Shown here piece by piece: positions 18,131-26,610 of a stretch of 64,000 nt of DNA (position 1 is the stretch's first letter; each line of letters opens with the position of its first letter). The notes beneath the pieces are model-generated. The model was not told the origin of the DNA. It did no database searches and was given only the letters and a program-made list of their open reading frames with translations. The translations under genes and the position numbers were made by a program. The stretch spans positions 1 to 64,000 of the forward strand of contig NZ_JALOBS010000005.1 of assembly GCF_023228165.1 (NCBI RefSeq), in the 5' to 3' direction. The DNA comes from Methylomonas sp. (GTDB lineage: Bacteria; Pseudomonadota; Gammaproteobacteria; Methylococcales; Methylomonadaceae).

Positions 18131-18817
18131 ATGTCAAACAATACTGAACACTTAGTACGCGGTTTCGACAATGAAATCAATCATGTCCATACACTGATCG
18201 TTGAAATGACGCAATTGGTCACCCGACAAATGGAGCAAGCCCTGCGGGCGCTGGATGAGGGTAATGACGAATTAGCCAAACAGGTTGTAATCGGTGATGA
18301 AAATGTCGACCAATATGAAATATCCATCGATAGCGAAGTGCTCAATATCCTGGCCCGCCGCAATCCGGTAGCCAACGATTTACGTACCATATTGTCCATT
18401 TCCAAAATTGCCGTCGAGCTGGAAAAAATCGGTAATGACATTATCGACTTTGCAGGTCTAGTGGCCTATCTATTCGGCCCGGACACCAGCAACCCCAATC
18501 ATGTCTTGCTGCAGGAAATTTCCAAGTTCGGCAATTTGGTCAAAAGCATGTTGGACAGGCTAATCCTGGTGCTGGAAAAAAACGACGTCCAACCCGCCTA
18601 CGCCCTGCTTGAAAACGAGCGGGATTGTCAAACTGAATTCCGCGACGGTATCAGACAACAGCTTGACTTTGCCATCAAGGATGCGCGCCGCATCAGCCGG
18701 GCATTGACACTGATGCATATGATGAAAGTATTGGAAGACTGCGGGGAACATTGCTGCCACATTGCCGGATACATGATTTTCATGAAAGACAGCATCGATT
18801 TTCGCCACAGCGCTTAA
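18131..18817 (+). CDS. phoU: Phosphate-signalling protein PhoU
   Basis: A 228-residue helical protein with two PhoU three-helix repeats (IVEMTQLVTRQMEQALRAL, RRNPVANDLRTILSISKIA and the matching second half). The metal-binding E-x-x-x-D type motifs appear as VELEKIGNDIID and VLEDCGEHCCHIA, the second with Glu in place of the usual Asp. PhoU represses PhoR/PhoB signalling and modulates the Pst transporter when phosphate is ample. No pst or phoBR gene is in the window. The start at 18131 (MSNNTEHL) is chosen over an in-frame ATG 33 bases upstream because alignment with the family begins there. It lies back to back with a nucleotide-scavenging operon that ends at 18967. Confidence 0.93.
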   Translation: MSNNTEHLVRGFDNEINHVHTLIVEMTQLVTRQMEQALRALDEGNDELAKQVVIGDENVDQYEISIDSEVLNILARRNPVANDLRTILSISKIAVELEKIGNDIIDFAGLVAYLFGPDTSNPNHVLLQEISKFGNLVKSMLDRLILVLEKNDVQPAYALLENERDCQTEFRDGIRQQLDFAIKDARRISRALTLMHMMKVLEDCGEHCCHIAGYMIFMKDSIDFRHSA

Positions 18818-18892
18818 CGATGCATCGCAAACTTCGTTAAACCGCTTGCCGATCCTAGTCCCTTAATCGGCAACGCTGCTTGTATTGACCCA

Positions 18893-18931
18893 CAAAAAAA
18901 AGCCCGCCGGGCAGGGAGTGTACCGGCGGGC
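18893..18931 (-). terminator. Rho-independent terminator of the nuclease/nucleotidase operon
   Basis: A perfect 9-bp GC stem, GCCCGCCGG (18902-18910) and CCGGCGGGC (18923-18931), is followed on the minus strand by nine T residues (A run 18893-18901). It lies 36 bases beyond the stop of the leftward 5'-nucleotidase gene. Confidence 0.9.
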
Positions 18932-18966
18932 CCGAGGCTCAGGCCTTAAAAGAAACCCACTAAATC

Positions 18967-20802
18967 TTACGGCAACAGCATTATCCGATCTTGCAAACCC
19001 GGACTCACCAACGGATGGGCGTTGAAATAATTTTCCAGCGCATCCAAATCCAAGGCGCCGCCGAGCCGGTCCGTCCCTTGGTTCAACACATAAAACTGAT
19101 CGCCGCCGGCCGCCAAAAAGCTGTTAACCGTAATCCGGTAAGGCGCGGCAGGATCAACCAGCTCGCCATTGATCTTGATGCTGACGGGATCGACGTTATC
19201 GCAAGGCGTGCCTTTTTCCTGCCAGCTATAACTAAAGCCCTGGGAAACCTGCAAAATCCGGTTAAAGGGTTGGCCGCTGGCCGGTGCGTTTGCCGGATAA
19301 TCCAGCCTGCAGCCGGTGAATTGTTGTTCCAACAAAGTATGCAATTGTGCGCCGGTTACGGTCATAGTCACCAGACTATTACCGAAGGGCTGCACGGAAA
19401 ATGCTTCGCCGTAACTGACCTTGCCATCGCCTTCGTTGGCGACACTGGAGGCAAAGCTTAGGTCTGCTCGAATACCGCCGGGGTTCATAAACGCGGCAAC
19501 GGCTTCGCCAAACTCGGCGCTTTCAGTCGCCGCCAGCTGTCCGTCCGCAATCAGATCGCCCAACGCGGATTCGCCGGCTGCACCGGCACTCCGGGTTATG
19601 TCGGCGCTAATGCTTCCTATCACCCGGTTCGCAACCGGCTCGGCAATGGCTTTGTAATTGTCGACGATGGTTTTCAAAGTCGCATCCGGCCTGATACGGG
19701 AATGACCGCGGTCAACCACGATATTTTGGGCCGCCACATCCAGTACCTTGCCGCTGGCTTTGTTGATCAGCAAGTCGATATCGGTAAGCACCCTGCCCTG
19801 CGCATTGGCGCTGGTGACCGAGATTAAACGGCCGTCCCGGTTGGCAACCCGACAATTGTAAGCCTGGTGAGTATGACCGGAAATCACCAAATCCACCGCG
19901 TCGTCTAGTTGATTAACGATAGCCTTGATAGGCGAATCGAGTTCCAGATTACCTTCGCATTGATTGATGGTCGCGGCGCTTTGCGTTACCGGCACTACGC
20001 CGCCTTGGTGTATCAAAACCGCGATGGCTTGCACATGCTGTTTGCGCAATTTCGGGATCAAAGCGTTCACGGTCGCTGCTTCGTCGGTAAATTCCAAACC
20101 AGCCACACCGCTGGGCGTCACTATGGTCGGGGTTTCCTTCAAGGTCATGCCGATAAATCCGATCCGCACCCCGGCTATGGTCTTAATTTGGTACGGCGGA
20201 AACAAGGTTTTACCCGTGGCGGTATCGACCACATTGGCGGCCAGAAACTTGAATTGCGCCCCTTCGAACGGCACCGGCGTACCCACATCGGCGCCGCGGC
20301 AAGTATTTTCGTCGCTGGGATGGCAACCGCCGTTTTGCATCCGCAAGAGCTCATCCCTGCCTTCGTCGAACTCGTGGTTACCCACGGCATTGATATCCAG
20401 ACCCAGGCGGTTCATGGTCTCGATGGTGCCTTCGTCGTGAAACAGCGCGGAGACCAGCGGCGTGGCGCCGATAATGTCGCCCGCGGAAACCACCAGCGTA
20501 TTGGGATTTTGCATTTTAAAATCGTCGATATAACCTGCCATCCAGTCAACGCCGCCGACCGGAATATTGCTTGACACCGGACCGGCGGGCGTTTGCCGAA
20601 AACCACCCGGCGATTCCAGCTGGCCGTGAAAGTCATTGAATGCGACGATTTTTACGGTGACGTTGCCGTGGTGTTTTCCGTGGTGTTTTCCGTGATGATT
20701 TTCATGATGCCGTTTCGCTTCATGCCTATGCCCATCAGCTTGGCACTGTCCAATCAAACCCAAACCCAAGCCAATACCGATAACCCATTTATCCATTTTC
20801 AT
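18967..20802 (-). CDS. Secreted 5'-nucleotidase/2',3'-cyclic phosphodiesterase (UshA family)
   Basis: A 611-residue protein with a signal peptide (to about residue 22) and then a His/Lys-rich linker (residues about 23-47, repeated HHGKHHGK). The metallophosphatase domain follows with FNDFHGQLE, GDIIGATPLVS, AVGNHEFDEGRDE and SGHTHQAYNC, which carry the two-metal ligands. The C-terminal 5'-nucleotidase domain has the substrate-stacking region ending in FLAAGGDQFYVLNQG. It should release phosphate from nucleotides outside the cytoplasm. Two ATGs (20802 and 20796) are possible. It is the last gene of the three-gene leftward operon with a secreted nuclease and a cohesin-like protein, and has its own terminator. 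The His-rich linker is not typical of UshA and may bind metal. Confidence 0.9.
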   Translation of the reverse strand: MKMDKWVIGIGLGLGLIGQCQADGHRHEAKRHHENHHGKHHGKHHGNVTVKIVAFNDFHGQLESPGGFRQTPAGPVSSNIPVGGVDWMAGYIDDFKMQNPNTLVVSAGDIIGATPLVSALFHDEGTIETMNRLGLDINAVGNHEFDEGRDELLRMQNGGCHPSDENTCRGADVGTPVPFEGAQFKFLAANVVDTATGKTLFPPYQIKTIAGVRIGFIGMTLKETPTIVTPSGVAGLEFTDEAATVNALIPKLRKQHVQAIAVLIHQGGVVPVTQSAATINQCEGNLELDSPIKAIVNQLDDAVDLVISGHTHQAYNCRVANRDGRLISVTSANAQGRVLTDIDLLINKASGKVLDVAAQNIVVDRGHSRIRPDATLKTIVDNYKAIAEPVANRVIGSISADITRSAGAAGESALGDLIADGQLAATESAEFGEAVAAFMNPGGIRADLSFASSVANEGDGKVSYGEAFSVQPFGNSLVTMTVTGAQLHTLLEQQFTGCRLDYPANAPASGQPFNRILQVSQGFSYSWQEKGTPCDNVDPVSIKINGELVDPAAPYRITVNSFLAAGGDQFYVLNQGTDRLGGALDLDALENYFNAHPLVSPGLQDRIMLLP

Positions 20803-20813
20803 CTGGTAACTCC

Positions 20814-21386
20814 TTAAGAAACAGCTAAAGGCCGGCGGGAAACGGCACCCGAAGCGATCAGGCCCGTGATAAATATCCAGGCAGAGGTAGGTATCGGCAC
20901 GGCGGTGATCCGTAGATTTAAGCCGGCATCGATGGCTAAATTACCTTGCGTCAGAAAGATCAGGCCCTGATTCAAATCCGCCAGGTCGCTGCCGACGGCC
21001 AGGAACGCCTCACCGGCCGTCAAGGCTTGAAAGTGCAAAGTAGTCAGAGAGAATGACGAGCCGATCGTATTCAGATCCCACCCCGGAAACACGAACCCCG
21101 CCGCATCCAGACTTAGGTCGGCGGCAATATCGTCAAATAATGGGTTGAGCGTGCCGCCTAAAAACCGCACTTCGCCTATCCCGCTGAGCTGAGTGTTGAA
21201 CCCGAAGCCCAACAATTCGTCTGCGGCATTGTTAATAAAGGCATCTTGCACCCACACCTCGATATCGAATTGATCACCAACTTGAATGGTGGTGCTGCTT
21301 GGATTTAATGAAAATACCGCCGCCTGAGCCAGCGTGCCGGCAAAGCTGACAAGCATCAGCAATAAAGTCTTGAATACAGGTTTCAT
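20814..21386 (-). CDS. Cohesin-like surface protein with PEP-CTERM-type tail
   Basis: A 190-residue exported protein. A signal peptide (to about residue 23, AQA) precedes a single beta-rich domain: FSLNPSSTTIQVGDQFDIEV, LLGFGFNTQ, SSFSLTTLHFQAL. This is the pattern of cohesin/carbohydrate-binding-fold domains. The C terminus, VPIPTSAWIFITGLIASG followed by SRR, has the V-P-x-P, hydrophobic helix, Arg order of PEP-CTERM sorting signals cut by exosortase. It sits 11 bases before the 5'-nucleotidase gene and 54 after the nuclease gene. Because the nuclease ends in a dockerin-like repeat, this protein may be its surface anchor. The domain call rests on pattern only. Confidence 0.65.
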   Translation of the reverse strand: MKPVFKTLLLMLVSFAGTLAQAAVFSLNPSSTTIQVGDQFDIEVWVQDAFINNAADELLGFGFNTQLSGIGEVRFLGGTLNPLFDDIAADLSLDAAGFVFPGWDLNTIGSSFSLTTLHFQALTAGEAFLAVGSDLADLNQGLIFLTQGNLAIDAGLNLRITAVPIPTSAWIFITGLIASGAVSRRPLAVS

Positions 21387-21440
21387 GCAAATTGTTCCTA
21401 ACCTAATGGTATAAAAGGCGGCTTGATTGAAAGCCTTGAG

Positions 21441-23972
21441 TTAATTCGAATTGTCGGCTACCGAGTAGGCTTTGTAGTATCCGTACCAGATCCGGTAGTC
21501 GCCCATGGTCACGCAACCGCTATGATCGTAATCGGCTTCGGCATTAAAGCCGGGCGCACCGATACATGTACCCAGTTGCCGCCGGAACAGGCCGGCATCC
21601 GTATTGTCCGCGTCGCCATCGTTATCCAAATCGCCGGCCACGAAGACTTGCACCAGCAATGGATCGTGATCCGATGAGCGGAACGCATCCGCCGCATAAA
21701 AACGGTCTATTTGCCCGGCGGACTTAAATTCGCTGTTGTAATCCAGCGCCCTCGGTTCATCGGCATTGATATGCCATTCACCGACCGCTTTAACCTGCGG
21801 CGTCAGGTGTGCATTCGCCAACGCGTGGTCCAGATAACCTGAAGCACCGTCGAACACAAAGCTATACGCCGCTTGGTTGCCCACTAGACTCTCGATCAGA
21901 TTGACGTAGCCACCGCTCTTCAAAGCTGCAATCGGATCTTCCTGCGCGTAAGCATTCAAATCGCCGATGATCAAAACGTTAGGGGAACCGGTTAGGGTGG
22001 GATCGTTTTCTAACCAGCCGACCAAGGCTTCAGCTGCCGCGGTACGGGTGATATTGCAATTGCCCTGGCCGTCTCCGCTATCCGGGTCGTTTACGTCATC
22101 GCAAGCCGAACCCTTGGATTTCAGGTGGTTGACGGAGATTGTCAGCATTTTGTTCGAGGTCTTATCCAGAAAGGTCTGGGCAATAGCCGGGCGGTTTTTG
22201 CTATCGATAAAGCGCGGGTCTACCGCAGAATTCAGTATCGCCGCCGTGCCGACAATTTGTACTTTGGCCGGTTGGTAAATCAAGCCTAGCGCGATTTCAT
22301 CCGTGCCGATTTTTTCGACACCGGGATCGACGAAAGCATATTGCGCGGCGCCCGCTAGCTGATTCAAACCGTTGACCAGATCGGCAATGGCGCTGGTGGC
22401 TAGGTAACCGTCGTTTTCGATTTCCATCAGCCCCACCACATCGGCATTTAGCTCATGAATGGCATGGACGATTTTGTCGCGCTGGCGGCTGAATTCCTGC
22501 TGAGTATCGGCGCCGCGCGGCGTTGGAAAGCCACCACCCAAACCGTTGCCGTTAAAGAAATTCAATACATTGAAGCTGGCGACTTTCAAGGCTGACGTAG
22601 CGTCGGAGCCCGGAACCGCCGGTCTGCCGTTATCGGCGACAAAATTCAATACCTGGGTAGGCTCCAGGCGGTAAGCGCCGAAACCGTATGACAACACCCC
22701 GGTCGCGCCGGTTAAGCTGTAACCGCTGCGTAACGTATTGACGGCACTCAGCCGGCCGGGTTGCGGATAAATCACCGGATCCGGATTTTGCATATTGGAA
22801 CCGTCATCCACCAGCAGTTGATTCAGAGCATTGCCGGCTGCCGCATCGATAGCGGCCTGCCCCGGCAGCGCGATTTGGGTGGGTGTCAACAAGCGCCCGC
22901 CGGACGACAACAGCAACTCACCGAAACGAGCCAAGTTATAGTTTTCGGTAACAGTCAGGGTTTGCGGCAGACTAATCAACATGCCTTCCCAGCGTTCCGG
23001 ATTATGCGTAGTTTGGTCAAACGGCAGACTCACCTGAATCGGCGCCGGCAAGGGGTTGCCGTTGCTACAGATGTCCAGCGAACTGACGTTATTCAGCTCG
23101 GTTAGCTGGTTAAACTCAGTCACTGTACCGACCAGGTGTACACGGTCGCCGACATTTACCGCTGTATTGGTAAACACGAATAAACCTTCGGAAGTAGCCG
23201 GATCGGCATCGGTCTCCGCTTGTTGCAGGAAAAACCCGCTTAGATTGCCACTGCCTTGGAAATTGGCTGTGACCACCGCTTCCACGTGCCGCACAGCGCC
23301 GCTAACCGGGCTGATTGAACCGGTGCCTTGAATAGCGCTAATTAACGTTGACGGCTGTCCGCATTGCGACAGCGGCGGCTGGCCGCCGCTATTCCCGCCC
23401 GTAAAACGTTGCCCCGTGTTGATGGTGCCGAAAGAAGCAGCCGATTCGCCGGCCCAAGTAAAATCTTCATATTGGCTACCGCTACCCTGTAACTGTAGCG
23501 ACACGCTCACTGGTGTGGAACCGGTTTCCACTACAGCGATATCGGTTCCCGTCATCCCGGCCGCTGGGCCGTCGATTGGCGTAAAACTGCCTTCGTAGCT
23601 TAAAAACTGTACGACGCCGTGGTTTGCATCGATTAATGCCACGCCATCGGGCGCACCGTTTTGCAAGCCGGGCGCGGGCACGCTCAAAACACCGAAACCG
23701 CTACCCGATTGATCGGTGATCACAGCGGATAAATTAATCGTATCGTACTGCTTCAGTTGAGTAGCGCTGCCGTTATACAGTACCAACGACCAGCCGCTCA
23801 GGTCTGTACCGGCCGGACCGGCGATTTCTATTGCTTCTCCGGCATCGGTTCCGGCATTGTCGTAATGCAATTCGTTGATGAATACCGGCGTAGCAGCTTG
23901 CGCTACGCCGCAGATACCAAGCGAAGCCGCCAATATCAAGCGCTGGAAGCCGTATGAAGGGTTAATGCTCAT
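21441..23972 (-). CDS. Extracellular ExeM/NucH-type nuclease with lamin-tail and dockerin-like domains
   Basis: An 843-residue secreted protein. After a signal peptide (to about residue 26, GVAQAA) comes a lamin-tail domain (VFINELHYDNAGTDAGEAIE). A middle OB-like region follows, and then an endonuclease/exonuclease/phosphatase domain from about residue 470 with VASFNVLNFFNG, LMEIENDG, VNHLKSKGSACDD, IIGDLNAYAQEDP, DHALANAHL and SSDHDPLLV. This order is that of ExeM/NucH extracellular DNases used to digest environmental DNA and shape biofilm. The last about 65 residues carry two D-x-D/N-x-D/S loops (DLDNDGDADNTDAGLFRRQL and ADYDHSGCVTMGDYRIWY) typical of dockerin calcium loops; ExeM relatives usually end in a sorting helix instead. 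It is the first gene of the operon. Confidence 0.85.
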   Translation of the reverse strand: MSINPSYGFQRLILAASLGICGVAQAATPVFINELHYDNAGTDAGEAIEIAGPAGTDLSGWSLVLYNGSATQLKQYDTINLSAVITDQSGSGFGVLSVPAPGLQNGAPDGVALIDANHGVVQFLSYEGSFTPIDGPAAGMTGTDIAVVETGSTPVSVSLQLQGSGSQYEDFTWAGESAASFGTINTGQRFTGGNSGGQPPLSQCGQPSTLISAIQGTGSISPVSGAVRHVEAVVTANFQGSGNLSGFFLQQAETDADPATSEGLFVFTNTAVNVGDRVHLVGTVTEFNQLTELNNVSSLDICSNGNPLPAPIQVSLPFDQTTHNPERWEGMLISLPQTLTVTENYNLARFGELLLSSGGRLLTPTQIALPGQAAIDAAAGNALNQLLVDDGSNMQNPDPVIYPQPGRLSAVNTLRSGYSLTGATGVLSYGFGAYRLEPTQVLNFVADNGRPAVPGSDATSALKVASFNVLNFFNGNGLGGGFPTPRGADTQQEFSRQRDKIVHAIHELNADVVGLMEIENDGYLATSAIADLVNGLNQLAGAAQYAFVDPGVEKIGTDEIALGLIYQPAKVQIVGTAAILNSAVDPRFIDSKNRPAIAQTFLDKTSNKMLTISVNHLKSKGSACDDVNDPDSGDGQGNCNITRTAAAEALVGWLENDPTLTGSPNVLIIGDLNAYAQEDPIAALKSGGYVNLIESLVGNQAAYSFVFDGASGYLDHALANAHLTPQVKAVGEWHINADEPRALDYNSEFKSAGQIDRFYAADAFRSSDHDPLLVQVFVAGDLDNDGDADNTDAGLFRRQLGTCIGAPGFNAEADYDHSGCVTMGDYRIWYGYYKAYSVADNSN

Positions 23973-24667
23973 TATTGGATTATCTCTGCAACGTTGAAAC
24001 CGAAAAAAGGCGGCCGCGATCCCAAACAGGATTTAAGCCGCCAGTGCCGTGAACTGGTTAACAGTTATTTAAACCTGCAACGGTTAAGAGTGCGTTACGC
24101 TTAGCTGAAGAATTTATGAAATGTAATACGTCATTCAAGCGCCGCAACCGTTCCCGGCACTACATGCCGAGGAAAAGGCTTTCAAGCAGTTAGGGTAAGT
24201 CTGAGTAATCGAAGATAATCACGCGCTGTTCGACAACCGAGAATCGACCACCCCGGTAGGGTCTGGCGATTCGTAAGGCCCGACTATAGGCGGTGGACAA
24301 TAGGTTATGCAGGATTGCGGCGAACTTCATCCGGATGCTGCGTCGGCTGTCTTTATTCATACCCTTTGAAAAGCCCTATGACGCAAGCTATTAACTTAGC
24401 CGCCGAAAGGCGGCAGCGCCGATTCGCGAAACAAGCTATCCACCACCTGCAAATTGGCAAACCCCAGCGCGCCAAGTCGCTACGCACCACGTAGTTGGCA
24501 TGGCTCAGTCCCGCCAAGATTTCCGGTGGCGGCCGGTCGAGGATGCCGGACATGCCTGATAGATGGACGGCCGGTTTGCCGCATCTTAACAGGGTGATTT
24601 GCATGGTGGCTTTGCCTGTCGATGTAACGGGCATCATCCGCTTCGGCGGTGAAAAATTTCTAAGTAC
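23973..24667. other. Intergenic region, no supported gene
   Basis: It holds the promoter side of the nuclease operon and then about 540 bases before the cupin stop. A leftward 94-codon frame at 24353-24637 has no recognisable domain, ribosome site or conserved pattern, and I leave it out. Confidence 0.4.
24105..24122 (-). promoter_or_regulatory. Weak Pho-box-like sequence upstream of the nuclease operon
   Basis: On the minus strand ATTTCATAAATTCTTCAG matches the PhoB consensus in 12 of 18 positions, mainly the TCATAAAT core and a second TCA. It lies 133 bases before the nuclease start. The match is weaker than that of phoU and could be chance in AT-rich DNA. Confidence 0.3.
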
Positions 24668-25159
24668 TCAATACGGTGTGCCGTCCTTGTGTAAAAACCG
24701 CCAGATACTATCGACAAACGCAGCTTGCAAGTCGTCGTCCGGGTAAACGACTTGGTCACCGGCGCTGCGGTCGCCGATTTCCAGATACACGACGTCGTTA
24801 GCCGTTTCGTTGACCAGCCGGTGGGCATCGCCGCTGCCGGCTTTAAATCCGGCGCACATGCCGGGCGACAAGGGCGTGGGGCCGGCATCGGTGTAAAGGG
24901 TCGGACAACCTTGCAAGATGTAAATAAATTCGTCCTGCTGGCTATGCGCGTGACGCAAAGCCGATATAGCCTCCGGCGCCAACCGAGTCAGATTGACGCC
25001 GAAGTTTTGCAGACCGAACAATTCGCCTAACAGTCGCTTTTCCCGGCCTTCCAATCGGGCGCCATGCGCGTCCAAAATGGCTTGCGGATACAAGGATTTT
25101 CTGGTGCGCGGCGGCACTTGATCCGCTACAGCGGCAATTGGGAACGTTGACTCAGTCAT
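24668..25159 (-). CDS. Cupin-domain protein
   Basis: A 163-residue cupin. The two motifs are RHAHSQQDEFIYILQG (motif 1, His-x-His with Glu) and SGDAHRLVNETANDVVYLEIG (motif 2 with His). It resembles the stand-alone cupins often annotated as double-stranded beta-helix proteins of unknown substrate. The start at 25159 (MTESTFPI) is preferred: longer frames would overlap dinB and add an arginine-rich segment foreign to the family. It is the last gene of the phzF-eamA-aminotransferase-dinB-cupin operon. The substrate is not known. Confidence 0.75.
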   Translation of the reverse strand: MTESTFPIAAVADQVPPRTRKSLYPQAILDAHGARLEGREKRLLGELFGLQNFGVNLTRLAPEAISALRHAHSQQDEFIYILQGCPTLYTDAGPTPLSPGMCAGFKAGSGDAHRLVNETANDVVYLEIGDRSAGDQVVYPDDDLQAAFVDSIWRFLHKDGTPY

Positions 25160-25194
25160 TGAGAATAATCCAAAAAGGGTTAAAAAATGCAAGC

Positions 25195-25695
25195 TTAGTC
25201 GACAAACGGCGCGCAGATAAAATCGATGTCGCCGTAATCGCAACCGCACTGACCCAGCAGCGCGGTAATTTGACCGCGATGGTGGGTTTTGTGAATCAAC
25301 AATGTGGTCAACATGCTGGCCACGGACAGATTTCTATCTTGACCGGTGGACAGGCTACGGAAGGCGATGCGACGTTGCAAGGCGTCTTCGTTCAAGCCTT
25401 GAATCCAATCCAGCAAAACTTGGTCGCAATCGGTTTGCGCCGCCCGCAATTCGCCGAAATCGGTGTAAAGCGCCAAATCCAAGCGTTGGTATGGCACCGG
25501 GTGACCTTGTAAGCGGGCCAGCCAGACGCGGTCGCCCAACAGCAAATGGTTCCAGGTGCCGTGGATGGAATGAAAAAATACGCCCCTATCCTGTTTGCGT
25601 TCGGCATCCGCCAAGGTCGTGCAAGCGTCGTACAGACGCTGATTGACCCACTGGCTGTAACGGGCCTGCAACAGCAAATTCTCCAGCCAATTCAT
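25195..25695 (-). CDS. DinB-family protein
   Basis: A 166-residue four-helix protein of the DinB/YfiT superfamily. Metal-binding His residues lie in FFHSIHGTWNHLLLGDRVWLARL and in LLIHKTHHRGQITALL. The family includes thiol transferases (bacillithiol, mycothiol) and many uncharacterised metal-binding proteins. The start at 25695 overlaps the aminotransferase stop by one base (TGATG), so they are translationally coupled. Confidence 0.85.
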   Translation of the reverse strand: MNWLENLLLQARYSQWVNQRLYDACTTLADAERKQDRGVFFHSIHGTWNHLLLGDRVWLARLQGHPVPYQRLDLALYTDFGELRAAQTDCDQVLLDWIQGLNEDALQRRIAFRSLSTGQDRNLSVASMLTTLLIHKTHHRGQITALLGQCGCDYGDIDFICAPFVD

Positions 25696-26570
25696 CACTC
25701 GCCTCCGCACTCTTGGTCTATGGTTCGCTGAAAGGCCAGTTGCAAGCTTTGGAATACCGGGCCAGGGCAACTAGGTAATGATCGGCAATCAATACTGGCA
25801 ACCGGAATCAGTTCCGCGCCGGTGCCGGTCAAGAAACATTCGTCGGCGGCATACAGGTCGTAAACGCCGAGCGGCTGCACCCGCACCTTAATGCCGGCCG
25901 CGTCCGCCAAGGCCAGAATCATTTCGCGAGTGATGCCTTCCAGTGCACCTTCGCTGCATGGCGGCGTCAACAGGCAAGCGTTCCGCACGATAAATATATT
26001 ATCCGCGGTACCTTCGGCTACACGGCCTTGCGCATTCAGCAACACGGCTTCGTCGACGCCGGCATGGTTGGCTTCGATTTTGGCCAGAATATGGTTCAAA
26101 TAATTCAGACTTTTGATGCGCGGATCCAGGCTGTCGACCGGCAGACGGCGCACCGAGGAGACAATCAGTCGCGCGCCCTGCTCCCGACTGGCTTGATCGA
26201 CCATGCACAGTTGATCGGCAATGACGATGACGTTCGGCTGCGAACAGCCCTTAGGATTCAAGCCCAGCGAACCCGGACCGCGTGTCACCATCAGGCGGAT
26301 ATAGCCGTCGTCGTCGGCAAATGCGTCGATCAGCCGTTCGATGACGGCCGTCAATTCTTCATTAGAGCGCGGTATTGCCAGCGCAATCGCCCGCGCCGAC
26401 ATCTGCAGCCTCTGCAAATGCCTTTGCAGACGGAAAGCCCGGCGCTTGTAAAAGCGTATGCCTTCGAATACACCGTCGCCATATAGCAAACCGTGGTCGT
26501 TGACCGGGATACAAGCTTGTTCGGCAGGCATAAGTTCGCCGTTCAGCCAGCACAAGGCTTTTTCGTTCAT
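25695..26570 (-). CDS. Class IV aminotransferase (branched-chain or D-amino acid type)
   Basis: A 291-residue fold-type IV PLP enzyme. It begins WLNGELMPAEQACIPVNDHGLLYGDGVFEGIRFY, the usual N-terminal block. The catalytic Lys lies in IKSLNYLNHILAKIEAN, and the C-terminal phosphate-binding loop is in ECFLTGTGAELIPV. Length and motifs fit IlvE/Dat-like transaminases. The chromosome presumably has another IlvE; this copy lies in a MocR-controlled operon with an exporter and a PhzF-like isomerase, so a specialised substrate is plausible. I do not assign a symbol. Confidence 0.85.
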   Translation of the reverse strand: MNEKALCWLNGELMPAEQACIPVNDHGLLYGDGVFEGIRFYKRRAFRLQRHLQRLQMSARAIALAIPRSNEELTAVIERLIDAFADDDGYIRLMVTRGPGSLGLNPKGCSQPNVIVIADQLCMVDQASREQGARLIVSSVRRLPVDSLDPRIKSLNYLNHILAKIEANHAGVDEAVLLNAQGRVAEGTADNIFIVRNACLLTPPCSEGALEGITREMILALADAAGIKVRVQPLGVYDLYAADECFLTGTGAELIPVASIDCRSLPSCPGPVFQSLQLAFQRTIDQECGGE

Positions 26571-26610
26571 ATCGTTTTCCTCAAAAAAGTAGCTATAGCC
26601 ATTTTGGTTA

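Noticed and set aside
24353..24637. Leftward 94-codon frame upstream of the nuclease operon
   Set aside because: No domain, no start signal; the coding pattern is not convincing.
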